DNA of 46,993 nt from an uncultured Clostridia bacterium (GTDB taxonomy: Bacteria > Bacillota > Clostridia > Christensenellales > Borkfalkiaceae): the NCBI GenBank assembly GCA_944368215.1, contig CALVWX010000013.1, forward strand, positions 1 to 46,993, in the 5' to 3' direction. Under the pieces are notes generated by a model. That model had not been told where the DNA came from. It was given only the letters and a program-made list of their open reading frames with translations, and made no database searches. The position numbers and the translations under genes were made by a program. Each line of letters starts with the position of its first letter. Positions within the stretch are counted from its first letter, which is position 1. Below, one piece after another: positions 1 through 7,960 of this stretch.

Positions 1-1539
1 TATTATGAATGCTCTGTCTGCGAAGCGACCTTCTCCGATGCGGAAGGCAAAACGGCGGTAGACCCTTCAACGCTTGTGGTAGAAGCGGAAGGCCACGACC
101 TTGACCTTGTCGAGGAGAGTCCCGCAACCTGCACGACAGACGGTTGCGAAGCATATTATAAGTGTTCGGCATGCGGCGAAACCTTCTCCGATGCGGAAGG
201 CAAAACGGCGGTAGATGTTTCAACATTAGTCATTCCTGCAAGTCATGACCTTGACCTTGTTTCGGAAGTTTCCGCAACCTGCACGACGGACGGTTGCGAA
301 GCATATTATAAGTGTTCGGCATGCGGCGAAACCTTCTCCGATGCGGAAGGCAAAATGCCGGTAGCCCCTTCAACACTCGTAATAAAGTCGGAAGGTCACG
401 ACATTGACCTTGTTGCGGAAGTTTCTGCGACATGCGAAAAAGACGGGTGTGAGGCATATTATAAGTGTTCGGCATGCGGCGAAACCTTCTCCGATGTGGA
501 AGGCAAAACGCCGGTTGATGTTTCAACGCTTACGATAAAATCGACGGGGCATACCCTTTCGGCAACAGTTGATACCGAACCTTCTGCCACAACCGCCGGC
601 TCTGCTACAGTATCATGCGAAAAATGTGATTATTCCGATACACTGACTCTTCCCGCCCTCACAGAAGAAAACGTTGAAAACGGTACATATAATCTTTCGC
701 TTACATATAAATATGAAAGTGCAAGATTTTATCGTTATAATATTTATGCATATAATCTGGCGCAAACAGATCCGGCTATCGTCAATGCAGATGAAATGAT
801 TTTTGAAGTTAAAACTGATACATGTTTAACATCTGCATCGTCGGTACAGCTTAACAAGACTTCTGTTTCAGGTACGATTAAATCCACAGCTACGCGCACA
901 ATAGATTTTACCCTTTCGCTTGATGAAGTTCAATATGGCATAGGGTTAGCGCGTCAGGTAAGCGGGTGGTATAAATTTACAATAACCACTGCCGATGTTG
1001 ATGTGGTGGCAACACTTTTAGGTGATGATGGTACCATAAGGGATATAATTACTTCATCAGATAATCTTTCGAATATCTTTGAATTGGAGTCTGCTACACG
1101 CTATATTATTGTTCTTCATAGTGCAGGCACTGAAACAGAATCGATAGCATATACTATCGAGCAAACGACAATTCCTACAGTGACTACGGAAGTTTCTGCT
1201 ACGTTCTCGATCGATGCGGCGGTAAATTATCGTACCGGTGAGGGCAGTGCTCCCGTAAGCATACTTGTGGGCGATGATGTCCCTGAAGGTCATTACATAC
1301 TTACGATTACTGGTACTGTTCAGCTTGGTAAAAATTATAATTTTGATATCACTGTTGGTGACGATAGCTATAATACTGAAACGCTGGTAGAAATAGATAG
1401 TACCGAGTTTGCCGGCCAGATCGGTGCGGGTGTGAGTGGTGTGTTCCTTAAAGCGGGAGATATTATAAGTATCTCAAATGTCAATATGCCTGCTTTCAGC
1501 AATATATCTCTTTCCATTATTCCCGTTGAAGCAGAGTGA
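1..1539 (+). CDS. Repeat-containing surface or secreted protein, 5' truncated
   Basis: The reading frame is open from the first base, so the true start and any signal peptide lie outside the window. The first ~190 residues are three near-identical units of 50-51 residues plus a partial fourth, beginning near bases 91, 241, 394 and 547. Each unit carries the pattern GHDLDLV, ATC, DGCEAYYKCSACGETFSD, with paired cysteines (CSACG). Units of this kind are common in extracellular proteins of gut Firmicutes; they may bind a metal or be disulphide-linked, but their function is unknown. The remaining ~320 residues are rich in Thr, Ser, Val and Asp, look beta-rich, and contain no recognisable catalytic motif. 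There is no C-terminal sorting signal or membrane helix. I infer a cell-surface or secreted protein; the substrate is unknown. Confidence 0.75.
   Translation, partial: YYECSVCEATFSDAEGKTAVDPSTLVVEAEGHDLDLVEESPATCTTDGCEAYYKCSACGETFSDAEGKTAVDVSTLVIPASHDLDLVSEVSATCTTDGCEAYYKCSACGETFSDAEGKMPVAPSTLVIKSEGHDIDLVAEVSATCEKDGCEAYYKCSACGETFSDVEGKTPVDVSTLTIKSTGHTLSATVDTEPSATTAGSATVSCEKCDYSDTLTLPALTEENVENGTYNLSLTYKYESARFYRYNIYAYNLAQTDPAIVNADEMIFEVKTDTCLTSASSVQLNKTSVSGTIKSTATRTIDFTLSLDEVQYGIGLARQVSGWYKFTITTADVDVVATLLGDDGTIRDIITSSDNLSNIFELESATRYIIVLHSAGTETESIAYTIEQTTIPTVTTEVSATFSIDAAVNYRTGEGSAPVSILVGDDVPEGHYILTITGTVQLGKNYNFDITVGDDSYNTETLVEIDSTEFAGQIGAGVSGVFLKAGDIISISNVNMPAFSNISLSIIPVEAE
91..543 (+). repeat. 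Tandem 150-153 bp in-frame repeats
   Basis: Three copies begin at about 91, 241 and 394. The segment from about 130 to 205 recurs almost unchanged at 280-355 and, with a few changes, at about 433-508. The near identity at the nucleotide level suggests recent duplication or ongoing recombination, so copy number may vary between strains. Confidence 0.85.
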
Positions 1540-1589
1540 AATTTTTTAATATAACTCGCAGTTTAAAGCATAGGTTAAACGTGAGTTTT

Positions 1590-1622
1590 CCCCGCGCGGA
1601 AATTTTTCCGCGCGGGGTTTTT
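1590..1622 (+). terminator. Intrinsic terminator after the surface-protein gene
   Basis: A perfect 13 bp stem (1590-1602 with 1605-1617, beginning CCCCGCGCGG) is followed by five T. It ends the upstream gene. Confidence 0.85.
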
Positions 1623-1633
1623 GCTTGTTCGTA

Positions 1634-1671
1634 TTGAAAATTTAATCAAGGCGTGATATAATGTAGCCATG
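1634..1671 (+). promoter_or_regulatory. Promoter giving a predicted leaderless mRNA for the DUF89 gene
   Basis: TTGAAA (1634-1639), 17 bp spacer, TATAAT (1657-1662). The ATG at 1669 begins seven bases after the last base of the -10 box, where transcription would be expected to start, and no Shine-Dalgarno sequence is visible. Confidence 0.7.
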
Positions 1672-2532
1672 AAACTGTACGACGAATGCAGAGACTGTCT
1701 GTACAACAGTCAGATGAAAAAAGTCGAGGCCATGCACCAAGGCGACGAACGCCTTCAGAGTTTTAAAGAGGCCGCGCTCGCCCTGTGCGACGGCGCCCCC
1801 CAAACTTCCTGCGCACCCCTTCTGATGCGCGGCATAGACGGCGTTCACCGCGCCATATTTGGGGGGATAATCGATTACTCGGAGCAGAAACACGCTTTCA
1901 ATCAGGCCCTGCTGGCGCTTGAGGATGATATATATTCCCGCATATCCGCCGCCGACGCCCCTGTGAAGGAGGGCATAAAGTACGCCATGGCGGCAAACTA
2001 TATCGATTACGCCCGCATATCCGACCTCGACAAAAACAGCATAAACGAGGTCATGGATGCGGCCGCCCGCTCGGTTGTGGACGAAGAGGTTTACGCCCTG
2101 TTCACCAAAAAGCTTGAGGGCGCCAGCACGCTTGCATACCTTCACGACAACTGCGGAGAAATCGTGCTCGATAAACTCCTCATCCGCGCGATAAAGGCCG
2201 CATATCCGCGTATCAAAGTAATTTCGGTCGTGCGCGGAGGGCCCATTATCAACGATGTAACCCGCGCCGACGCAGAGGAGGCGGGTCTCGGTAAATTGGC
2301 AATGGTTGTCGACAGCGGCGCGGCCATTCCCGGCACGTACCTGCCCGAAACAAACGCGCTCACGCGGGCATTTCTTAAAAACGCCGACGTCATAATCTCC
2401 AAAGGACTGGGCAATCTTGAAACGCTTTACGGCGATTTGAACGGCGCGTTTTATATGTTCATGTGTAAATGTAACCATATGGCCGAACGTTTCGGAAAAA
2501 ATCTGTGGGAAACGGCGTTTGTCTGCGACTGA
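1669..2532 (+). CDS. DUF89 / ARMT1-like metal-dependent phosphatase family protein
   Basis: A 287-residue protein of the DUF89 family. Related proteins are metal-dependent phosphatases thought to remove damaged or unwanted phosphometabolites. The visible marks are an N-terminal CxxC (Cys7, Cys10 in DECRDCLYN), HDNCGE near residue 159 with the conserved Asp-Asn pair, RGGPIIND near 190 and SKGLGN near 244; these acidic and Asn residues form the metal site in the family. It stands alone between two hairpins. The start at 1669 fits the promoter (leaderless). Substrate unknown. Confidence 0.8.
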   Translation: MKLYDECRDCLYNSQMKKVEAMHQGDERLQSFKEAALALCDGAPQTSCAPLLMRGIDGVHRAIFGGIIDYSEQKHAFNQALLALEDDIYSRISAADAPVKEGIKYAMAANYIDYARISDLDKNSINEVMDAAARSVVDEEVYALFTKKLEGASTLAYLHDNCGEIVLDKLLIRAIKAAYPRIKVISVVRGGPIINDVTRADAEEAGLGKLAMVVDSGAAIPGTYLPETNALTRAFLKNADVIISKGLGNLETLYGDLNGAFYMFMCKCNHMAERFGKNLWETAFVCD

Positions 2533-2580
2533 CTGCGCTTTGCGGTTCCCGAAGGGGCATATTGCGAATAATATCTCCGC

Positions 2581-2700
2581 AGCGTCATACTGAGCGGAGT
2601 GAGGAACGATGGTGACGAACGCAGTCGAATGTATCTTGCCGGATTATTTATCCGACCGGATCTTTTGACTTCAGGCTTCGCCTTCCGCTCAAGATGACAA
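2581..2700 (+). repeat. GTCATACTGAGCG dispersed repeat, copy 1
   Basis: About 120 bp starting AGCGTCATACTGAGCGGAG and ending CTCAAGATGACAA, so the two ends are imperfect inverted repeats (GTCAT and ATGAC). Related copies occur at 10604-10825, 15371-15495 and, shortened, at 36653-36690. All are intergenic. It occupies most of the gene-free stretch 2533-2840. Confidence 0.8.
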
Positions 2701-2749
2701 GGGTATACAAATAAACGCTTTTTCGGGCGCTCCCTTCGTCTGGCGGATA

Positions 2750-2778
2750 TTGACATAACCGGCAATATATGGTAAAAT
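2750..2778 (+). promoter_or_regulatory. Promoter of the DUF308 gene
   Basis: TTGACA (2750-2755), 17 bp spacer, TAAAAT (2773-2778). The predicted start point near 2785 lies just ahead of the leader hairpins. Confidence 0.75.
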
Positions 2779-2787
2779 ATTAAAAAC

Positions 2788-2835
2788 GGGGCGCGCCTTA
2801 AAAGGCGCGCCCCTCGCAAAAAGGCGAGGAGGGGG
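2788..2835 (+). promoter_or_regulatory. Two overlapping leader hairpins, the second covering the ribosome binding site
   Basis: The first stem is perfect and 12 bp long (2788-2799 with 2802-2813, GGGGCGCGCCTT). The second (CCTCGC 2812-2817 with GCGAGG 2824-2829) shares two bases with the first and includes part of the Shine-Dalgarno run GAGGAGGGGG (2826-2835). The two stems cannot both be complete, so translation of the next gene may be controlled here. The palindrome is seen directly; the regulatory role is inferred. Confidence 0.5.
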
Positions 2836-2840
2836 CATAA

Positions 2841-3593
2841 ATGGATGAGCGCAGGGCAGAAGATTCCCGTGCGTCCTTAAACGGCGGACAAATTTACGGA
2901 GGCGGGTTTGTCACGGGCGACGAGGAGGAGTATTCCTTCGGCGGTTTTTCGGAACAGGCCGCTGCCGAAGGCGTTTCCGAATCAGTTGAACGCATGGGTT
3001 ACGGCGATTTTATCATAGAAGAGTTCTCAGCCGAATCGAGCGCGCACAAAATAGCTTTGGCCACGCATATATCCGAACGAAAGATAAAATTTGCCCTTTC
3101 GGCGGTGTATCTTATTGTCGGTGTGTTGTGTGTGTCCATAACGGAATACATTCAGTACGCTTTCCCCTACATAGTCGGCGGCATGGCGGCGGGCTTCGGC
3201 CTCGTGCAGTTTATAATTGCCGTCATCCAGCGCGAATACGTTCACACCCATTCCAACAAAACGGCGTCATCCCTCGTGATGATGGCGCTCGGCTTGCTGA
3301 TTATGGTCGAGCACTCTGCCGCGTTCACCATAATTACCGTGGCGTGGGGCTTTCTGGGCCTGATGGAGGGCGCGCACGCCTTCAACCACGCATTCAGCAG
3401 AATCGCGCGCTCGGAGCGCTGCATATATTATCTCGGCAAGGGTATAATTGAGCTCATACTTGCCTTTCTTTTATTATACGAACCGGGCGATTCGCACCAT
3501 ATTTACCTGCATATAATCGTTTTCGGCGTGCAGATGATTTTCGACGCTTTCACCACGTTCCCGCCTTTAAAGGAGTATTTAAGCAGAAAATAA
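2841..3593 (+). CDS. DUF308-like (HdeD-type) integral membrane protein
   Basis: A 250-residue protein with an acidic N-terminal tail of about 75 residues followed by roughly six hydrophobic segments arranged as pairs, the pattern of the DUF308/HdeD membrane family, whose function is not established in Firmicutes. A strong Shine-Dalgarno sequence precedes the ATG. The stop codon shares a base with the start of the next gene (TAATG), so the two are probably translated as a pair. No catalytic motif is visible. Confidence 0.65.
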   Translation: MDERRAEDSRASLNGGQIYGGGFVTGDEEEYSFGGFSEQAAAEGVSESVERMGYGDFIIEEFSAESSAHKIALATHISERKIKFALSAVYLIVGVLCVSITEYIQYAFPYIVGGMAAGFGLVQFIIAVIQREYVHTHSNKTASSLVMMALGLLIMVEHSAAFTIITVAWGFLGLMEGAHAFNHAFSRIARSERCIYYLGKGIIELILAFLLLYEPGDSHHIYLHIIVFGVQMIFDAFTTFPPLKEYLSRK

Positions 3594-3799
3594 TGAAAGT
3601 TTCCAATTTGGATTTAATGCGCCTCGCGCAGGCGACCGACGGGGAGTTTGACCCCGCCGACTATACCGTGGAGGAGCTTGAAGAGCTCGCGGGGTATATA
3701 GACGACGATATGACTATGGACGAGATGCGCCGCCGCTACTTCGAGTTTTATGACGACATAAAGGACAGGACTCTCGCCCACCATAAGTGGAGCGATTAA
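3593..3799 (+). CDS. Small acidic hypothetical protein coupled to the DUF308 gene
   Basis: A 68-residue, strongly acidic protein (many Asp and Glu, with YTVEELEEL and DDDMTMDEMRRRYFEFYDD), predicted mostly alpha-helical and cytosolic. The ATG overlaps the stop codon of the membrane protein gene by one base, which indicates translational coupling and probably a shared role. I do not recognise a family. The stop codon lies inside a 25 bp palindrome that may end the transcript. Confidence 0.6.
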   Translation: MKVSNLDLMRLAQATDGEFDPADYTVEELEELAGYIDDDMTMDEMRRRYFEFYDDIKDRTLAHHKWSD

Positions 3800-3820
3800 G
3801 CGGTACAATGTACCGCTTAA
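3796..3820 (+). terminator. Palindrome at the end of the DUF308 operon
   Basis: TTAAGCGGTACA and TGTACCGCTTAA form a perfect 12 bp stem around a single A and include the stop codon at 3797-3799. No long T run follows, so termination is likely but not certain. Confidence 0.5.
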
Positions 3821-3821
3821 C

Positions 3822-3900
3822 TTACTGCGCGGCAGGCGGCGCAGTAATCATAACGCGCCGCCTGCCGCGGCGCTCATAACGTTGCGCTCAGCGCAACTCA
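3822..3900. repeat. Palindrome array with TCATAAC spacers, site 1
   Basis: Small palindromes (TTACTGCGC/GCGCAGTAA, GCGCCGC/GCGGCGC, GTTGCGCTCAGCGCAAC) are separated by the spacers ATCATAAC, TCATAAC and TCATAGC. The same spacer-plus-palindrome layout recurs at 18978-19057, 20498-20690 and 44428-44705. Confidence 0.7.
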
Positions 3901-3954
3901 TAGCTTTAAACCAAGCTCCGCTTTTTTTGTTGTACTAAGTGCGGTCTGACATGC

Positions 3955-4413
3955 ATGGCGGTTTTTCGTATCTTTTGCTTTGTGAAAAATATGAGCTATT
4001 TTAAAATTTACAGCGCGCTGCCCGGGGAGGCGGCGTCTATACGCACAAAAGTATTCGTCGAAGAACAGGGTTTTTCGGACGAGTTCGACGATATCGACAA
4101 AACGACTAAGCACATAGTTATGTTCGACGACAGCGGCAACCCGATGGCTGCATGCAGGTACTATTTCAACCGAGATTACAACGCATATAGTATCGGCCGA
4201 ATCGCCGTTTTAAAGGATTACCGCGGCAATCACTGCGGCGCCGCAATGCTGGGTGAGGCCGAGCGTCAGATACGAAGCGGAGGAGGCGGAAGAATAGTTG
4301 TCGCCGCACAGTTGCAGGCAAAAGAATTTTACAGAAAGCAGGGTTATACCGCCTTCGGCGAACAATTCCTTGAAGAGTCCTGCCCGCACATAATGATGGG
4401 TAAAACAGTATAA
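3955..4413 (+). CDS. GNAT-family N-acetyltransferase
   Basis: A 152-residue protein with the GNAT fold, which transfers acetyl groups from acetyl-CoA. Landmarks are IRTKVFVEEQGF near residues 25-36, typical of the YjcF/ElaA-like branch, the central strand SIGRIAVLKDYRG, and a C-terminal AKEFYRKQGYTAFGE. An alternative start is the ATG at 3991 (MSYFKIYSAL), where family similarity begins; neither start has a good ribosome binding site, so the first 12 residues are uncertain. The acceptor is unknown. Confidence 0.8.
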   Translation: MAVFRIFCFVKNMSYFKIYSALPGEAASIRTKVFVEEQGFSDEFDDIDKTTKHIVMFDDSGNPMAACRYYFNRDYNAYSIGRIAVLKDYRGNHCGAAMLGEAERQIRSGGGGRIVVAAQLQAKEFYRKQGYTAFGEQFLEESCPHIMMGKTV

Positions 4414-4427
4414 AGCAAAATCAATAA

Positions 4428-4458
4428 GGCGCGGCGCGGGCAAAGCCCGCTCCGCGCC
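4428..4458 (+). terminator. Terminator after the GNAT gene
   Basis: GGCGCGG-C-GCGGGC (4428-4441) pairs with GCCCGC-T-CCGCGCC (4445-4458) around an AAA loop, with one C-T mismatch. T-rich sequence follows. Confidence 0.7.
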
Positions 4459-4486
4459 ATGTTTATTAATTATATGTTTATTGATT

Positions 4487-4516
4487 AAAAGAGGCGGCTT
4501 TTGAAAGCCGTCTCTT
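4487..4516 (-). terminator. Terminator of the DeoR-family gene
   Basis: A 13 bp stem (4489-4501 with 4504-4516, one mismatch) is followed on the minus strand by a T run at 4490-4487. It closes the minus-strand regulator gene. Confidence 0.7.
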
Positions 4517-4527
4517 GCGTTAACCCG

Positions 4528-5286
4528 TTACATTACAACGATATTGTGGTCTTCGAAAAGTTTTTTGTAGTCCTTGGGGAAGGTGTCGTCGGTTATCAGC
4601 ACGTTTATGTCCTCTATGTGCGCGAAGGTGTAGGAATTGATTTTGCCTATCTTCGAGCTGTCGAGCATCATGTAGACATGGCGCGCCTTTTTGAAAACCT
4701 GCTTCAAAAGGTCGGCTTCTACCTGACTGTTGCAGCTGAATCCGTTTTCTGGCGTGAATGCCGTTGCGGAAACTATGGCTATTTCAAAGTTGGTCAGGGC
4801 AAAATATTCCTTGGCCGCAGGGGAGGCGGTGGAAAGATTATCCTTCATCAGCTGTCCGCCGACAACCGTGATTGCAATATTCTTTTTCTGTGCAAGCTCC
4901 ATGGCGACGGCTATGCCGTTCGTGAAGACATTGCAGTTGATATCGGGCATTTCCTTGGATAAATACATCGCGGTCGTGCCGCCGTCTAAAAATATAGATA
5001 CCCCTTCGTCGATGAGGGTAGCGGCTTTCTGCGCGATTACTATTTTGGCGTCGGTGTTGATGGTCGTCTTTTTGGTGTACGCCTCGCCCGAAACTTTCTG
5101 AACTTCCTTTACCGACATGGCGCCGCCGCGTATGCGTATTATGCGCCCGTCTTCTTCGAGCTGGAAAAGGTCGCGGCGCAGCGTCATCTGCGAAACGTTG
5201 GGGAAAACTTCTTCAAGCTGTTCCAGCGTCATCTTGCCGCGCTTGTCTAAAATCTCGGCAATTTCTTCAATGCGTTCCCTTTTCAT
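4528..5286 (-). CDS. DeoR-family transcriptional regulator
   Basis: A 252-residue repressor. The N-terminal winged helix-turn-helix (about residues 1-57) has the family signature MTLRRDLFQLEEDGRIIRIRGG, and the C-terminal sensor domain has IFLDGGTTAMYLS near residues 97-109, the sugar-phosphate binding loop of DeoR proteins. Members usually repress sugar or nucleoside catabolism genes next to them. Here no such operon adjoins, so the target is not evident. The ATG is set by AAAGGAGGG nine bases upstream, and a TTGACT-17-TACAAT promoter is read on the minus strand. Confidence 0.88.
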   Translation of the reverse strand: MKRERIEEIAEILDKRGKMTLEQLEEVFPNVSQMTLRRDLFQLEEDGRIIRIRGGAMSVKEVQKVSGEAYTKKTTINTDAKIVIAQKAATLIDEGVSIFLDGGTTAMYLSKEMPDINCNVFTNGIAVAMELAQKKNIAITVVGGQLMKDNLSTASPAAKEYFALTNFEIAIVSATAFTPENGFSCNSQVEADLLKQVFKKARHVYMMLDSSKIGKINSYTFAHIEDINVLITDDTFPKDYKKLFEDHNIVVM

Positions 5287-5335
5287 GTGAACCCTCCTTT
5301 GTTAAAATTTTTCAAAATTAATCTATATCATCAAT

Positions 5336-5364
5336 ATTGTAATACATATCCGCCCCGAAGTCAA
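5336..5364 (-). promoter_or_regulatory. Promoter of the DeoR-family gene
   Basis: On the minus strand TTGACT (5364-5359), 17 bp spacer, TACAAT (5341-5336). The predicted 5' UTR is about 45 nt. Confidence 0.65.
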
Positions 5365-5463
5365 GGGAATGGAAACACAAAATAACAGACAATGTGTAAA
5401 AAATGTGAAAAATTTTCAAATTATAGTTGAGCTGCCCTAATAGCGGCAAGGCCGGATAATCTG

Positions 5464-5501
5464 TTGATTTTTTAATTAATATCATATATAATGGGTGCAT
5501 G
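5464..5501 (+). promoter_or_regulatory. Promoter giving a predicted leaderless mRNA for ktrB
   Basis: TTGATT (5464-5469), 17 bp spacer, TATAAT (5487-5492), then six bases and the ATG at 5499. No Shine-Dalgarno sequence is present. The geometry is identical to 1634-1671 and 18107-18144. Confidence 0.7.
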
Positions 5502-6872
5502 GTACGAACAAAAAAACTCAGGCTTCCGCCTGCCGCAATTATTGCTATCAGTACTTTTGCGGTCATTTTAGTCGGCACCGCGCTGCTCTGCATACCGGCG
5601 GCGTCAAACTCGGGTGAGGTCGATTTTCTTGCAGCCCTGTTCACGGCTACCAGCGCCACGTGCGTCACCGGGCTTTCTGCGGTGGACACGGCTACTCATT
5701 GGTCTTACTTCGGGCAGGCGATAATTCTCGTCCTCATGCAGATAGGCGGCCTCGGTCTCATCACTATCCTTTCGGTGTTCTTTCTCTATATGCAAAAGCG
5801 CGTTTCGCTCTCCCAGCGCAAACTCGTAATGCAGTCCGCGGGTTCCGTCAGCTTGGAGGGAATCAAAAAGCTCGTCAAATATATAATTATAGTAACGCTT
5901 GCATGCGAATTTATAGGCGCCGTGTTGCTCGCCACATCGTTCGTGCCCGTCATGGGATGGGGCAGGGGGATATGGCAGTCTGTATTTACGGGCGTTTCGG
6001 CCTTCTGCAACTGCGGATTCACCCTTACGGGCTGGTACGGTCAGGATTCTCTCAACGCGTATATATCCGACCCCGTCGTATGCCTGACGGTGTGCGCGCT
6101 CATAATAATAGGCGGCATAGGCTTTTTCGTCTGGGGCGACGTTATAAAAAACGGCATACATTTCAAGCGCTATTCCTTTCATTCAAAAGTCGTGTTAACG
6201 ACTACGGCTTGTCTTATAATAGTCGGCTGGGCGCTGTTTATGGCATTTGAATGGAACAATCCCGCAAGCATCGGCAACCAGAGCGCTGGCACAAAAATTC
6301 TTGCCGCGTTAGTAATGTCCGTCTGTCCCCGCACGGCGGGCTTCAACACGGTCTCGTCGGGCACGCTGTCCGCGGCGGGCGGCATGCTTACCATAGTGCT
6401 CATGTTCATAGGCGGCAGTCCCGGTTCCACTGCGGGCGGCATAAAAACCACAACTCTCGCAGTGCTCGTCATCTCCGCCGTGTCAACCTCCCGCCGCCGC
6501 ACGGAAAGCCATATATTTGGCCGCCGATTCGACGATGATGCCCTTCCTCAGGCCGGAACGGTGTTTTCGATTTATATCGCCGCAGTGATAATCTGCTCGA
6601 TGATAATCTGCGCGATAGAGGCGGATTCGGGATTCACGTCCCACCAGATAGTCTTCGAAGTCGTCTCCGCAGTTGGTACGGTGGGTCTTTCCTGCGGCCC
6701 CGACGCGTTGAACCCCACGCTCACGGGTCTGCTCGCGCCCGCTTCGCAGCTCATACTCATATTCCTCATGTTTCTCGGCCGCGTCGGCGGCTTCACGCTC
6801 ATTCTCGTGTTCTCCAACGAACGCAAACCCGTAACTATATCGAGGGTTTCGGATAACCTTATAATAGGCTGA
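5499..6872 (+). CDS. ktrB: Potassium uptake protein, TrkH/KtrB family
   Basis: A 457-residue membrane protein forming the potassium-translocating subunit of a Ktr system. It shows the repeated membrane-loop-membrane plan of the TrkH/KtrB family, with selectivity-filter-like turns such as TCVTGLS near residue 51, FCNCGFTL near 168, TAGFNT near 283 and GTVGLSCG near 394. The length fits KtrB (about 450) rather than TrkH (about 485). ktrA follows after 32 bp, and the pair forms the sodium-dependent K+ uptake system with a nucleotide-gated ring. Start chosen from the conserved first helix; the mRNA appears leaderless. Confidence 0.92.
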   Translation: MVRTKKLRLPPAAIIAISTFAVILVGTALLCIPAASNSGEVDFLAALFTATSATCVTGLSAVDTATHWSYFGQAIILVLMQIGGLGLITILSVFFLYMQKRVSLSQRKLVMQSAGSVSLEGIKKLVKYIIIVTLACEFIGAVLLATSFVPVMGWGRGIWQSVFTGVSAFCNCGFTLTGWYGQDSLNAYISDPVVCLTVCALIIIGGIGFFVWGDVIKNGIHFKRYSFHSKVVLTTTACLIIVGWALFMAFEWNNPASIGNQSAGTKILAALVMSVCPRTAGFNTVSSGTLSAAGGMLTIVLMFIGGSPGSTAGGIKTTTLAVLVISAVSTSRRRTESHIFGRRFDDDALPQAGTVFSIYIAAVIICSMIICAIEADSGFTSHQIVFEVVSAVGTVGLSCGPDALNPTLTGLLAPASQLILIFLMFLGRVGGFTLILVFSNERKPVTISRVSDNLIIG

Positions 6873-6904
6873 CCGCCCCGACAAAATAAAACAAGGAAAA
6901 TAAT

Positions 6905-7558
6905 ATGAAAAAATCTGTTCTTATAATAGGTATAGGAAGATTAGGCAGTCACCTCGCCGAAAAAATGCAGGACCTCGGTCACGACGTAATGGTTCTGGAC
7001 AGCAAGGAGGAGAGCATAAAAAAGATAGCCAGCCACTTTGCAGACGCAAGGATTGCCGACTACACGTCCGAAGACGTGCTGCGTACGCTCGACATTCCTT
7101 CATTCGATCTCTGTTTTTTAACCGTCGGCGACGACCTCGAAGCTTCCATGATTACCACTTTAACGCTCAAAAAGCTGGGTGCAAAGTATGTGGCGGCCCG
7201 CGCCCGCGACGACGTGCAGTGTGAACTTTTAAAGCGCGCCGGGGCAGATGAAATTATCTACGCCGACGGCGAAGTGGCAGATAAGCTCGCCATACGCCAC
7301 AACGGCAACAACATTTTCGATTATGTCGCTCTTGCCGGCGGTTACGCAATTTTCGAAGTGCCCATAATAAAGGAATGGAAGGGCAAAACGATTGCCGAAC
7401 TCGACGTGCGCAAAAAGTATAAAATAAATATAATCGCCATCAAAAACGGCAACAGCATAAATCCTTCGCCCATGCCCGATTATTGCTTTAAGGGGGACGA
7501 CCATATTTTCGTCCTCGGGCAGTCGCGCGACGTGTTCAAAATGTCCGTCAAAACCTGA
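6905..7558 (+). CDS. ktrA: Potassium channel regulatory subunit, TrkA/KtrA family
   Basis: A 217-residue cytosolic RCK protein. The N-terminal Rossmann domain has GIGRLGSHLAEKM (residues 9-21) with the GxGxxG nucleotide motif, and an Asp near residue 32 (VLDSKEE) that selects NAD(H)-type ribose. A TrkA-C domain occupies about residues 135-215. KtrA octamers gate KtrB in response to ATP, ADP or NADH. The Shine-Dalgarno AAGGAAAA lies just upstream, and the gene is co-transcribed with ktrB. Confidence 0.92.
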   Translation: MKKSVLIIGIGRLGSHLAEKMQDLGHDVMVLDSKEESIKKIASHFADARIADYTSEDVLRTLDIPSFDLCFLTVGDDLEASMITTLTLKKLGAKYVAARARDDVQCELLKRAGADEIIYADGEVADKLAIRHNGNNIFDYVALAGGYAIFEVPIIKEWKGKTIAELDVRKKYKINIIAIKNGNSINPSPMPDYCFKGDDHIFVLGQSRDVFKMSVKT

Positions 7559-7668
7559 GCGGTCGGGGTGACCCCGCAGGCTGGCTCCGCAATCTTATTT
7601 TGTAGATATTTCTTACATGTTTTGCGGCCAACGGTAGTTCTGCAGCAAAAATTGCGGCCGTCAAACAG

Positions 7669-7697
7669 TTGCGTTTTGCATAAAAATAGTTTATACT
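7669..7697 (+). promoter_or_regulatory. Promoter of the cysE-cysS operon
   Basis: TTGCGT (7669-7674), 17 bp spacer, TATACT (7692-7697). It lies about 45 bp ahead of the T-box stem I. Confidence 0.65.
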
Positions 7698-7739
7698 TAT
7701 TAAAAATCGAAAGCCTCATGGCAGAAAATCTTGGCTTTA

Positions 7740-7960
7740 AGTCTTAAAAGAGAGCGGAAATCACCGGCTGAAAGTTTCCGTGAAGGCGGGGTTAAGGTAT
7801 GCGCTGCCCACCGCGTTTTTTGCGGCAAGGTCGGGTTAATGCCCCGCGGACGCTCCCCGAAAGAGAGAAAAAAGGTTCCCGCATTTTTTGCGGGGATAAA
7901 GTAAAGTGGAACAGCGGTAAAGCGCCTTTACATACAATGCTATGTAAAGGCGCTTTTTTT
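7740..7960 (+). promoter_or_regulatory. T-box leader (predicted cysteine-specific) of cysE-cysS
   Basis: The order of elements is that of a T-box: stem I starting AAGAGAGCGG with a CGGAAA/TTTCCG helix enclosing GGCTGAAAG; a candidate Cys specifier TGC at 7800-7802; a CCCGC/GCGGG hairpin (about 7878-7895); the T-box sequence AAAGTGGAACAGCGG (7903-7917), matching consensus AGGGTGGNACCGCG at most positions; then a terminator stem (7922-7953) with a long T run. Uncharged tRNA-Cys would stabilise the antiterminator and allow cysE and cysS transcription. The specifier was chosen partly from the downstream genes. Confidence 0.85.
7921..7960 (+). terminator. T-box terminator hairpin
   Basis: GCGCCTTTACATA pairs with TATGTAAAGGCGC (7922-7953), followed by seven T. 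The 5' arm overlaps the T-box antiterminator, as expected for transcription attenuation. Confidence 0.85.

Noticed and set aside
1642-2478. Long minus-strand frame opposite the DUF89 gene
   Set aside because: It is an antisense shadow caused by codon bias; the plus-strand frame carries the family motifs, promoter and plausible composition. The same applies to similar antisense frames across folate, ktr and lipoprotein genes.
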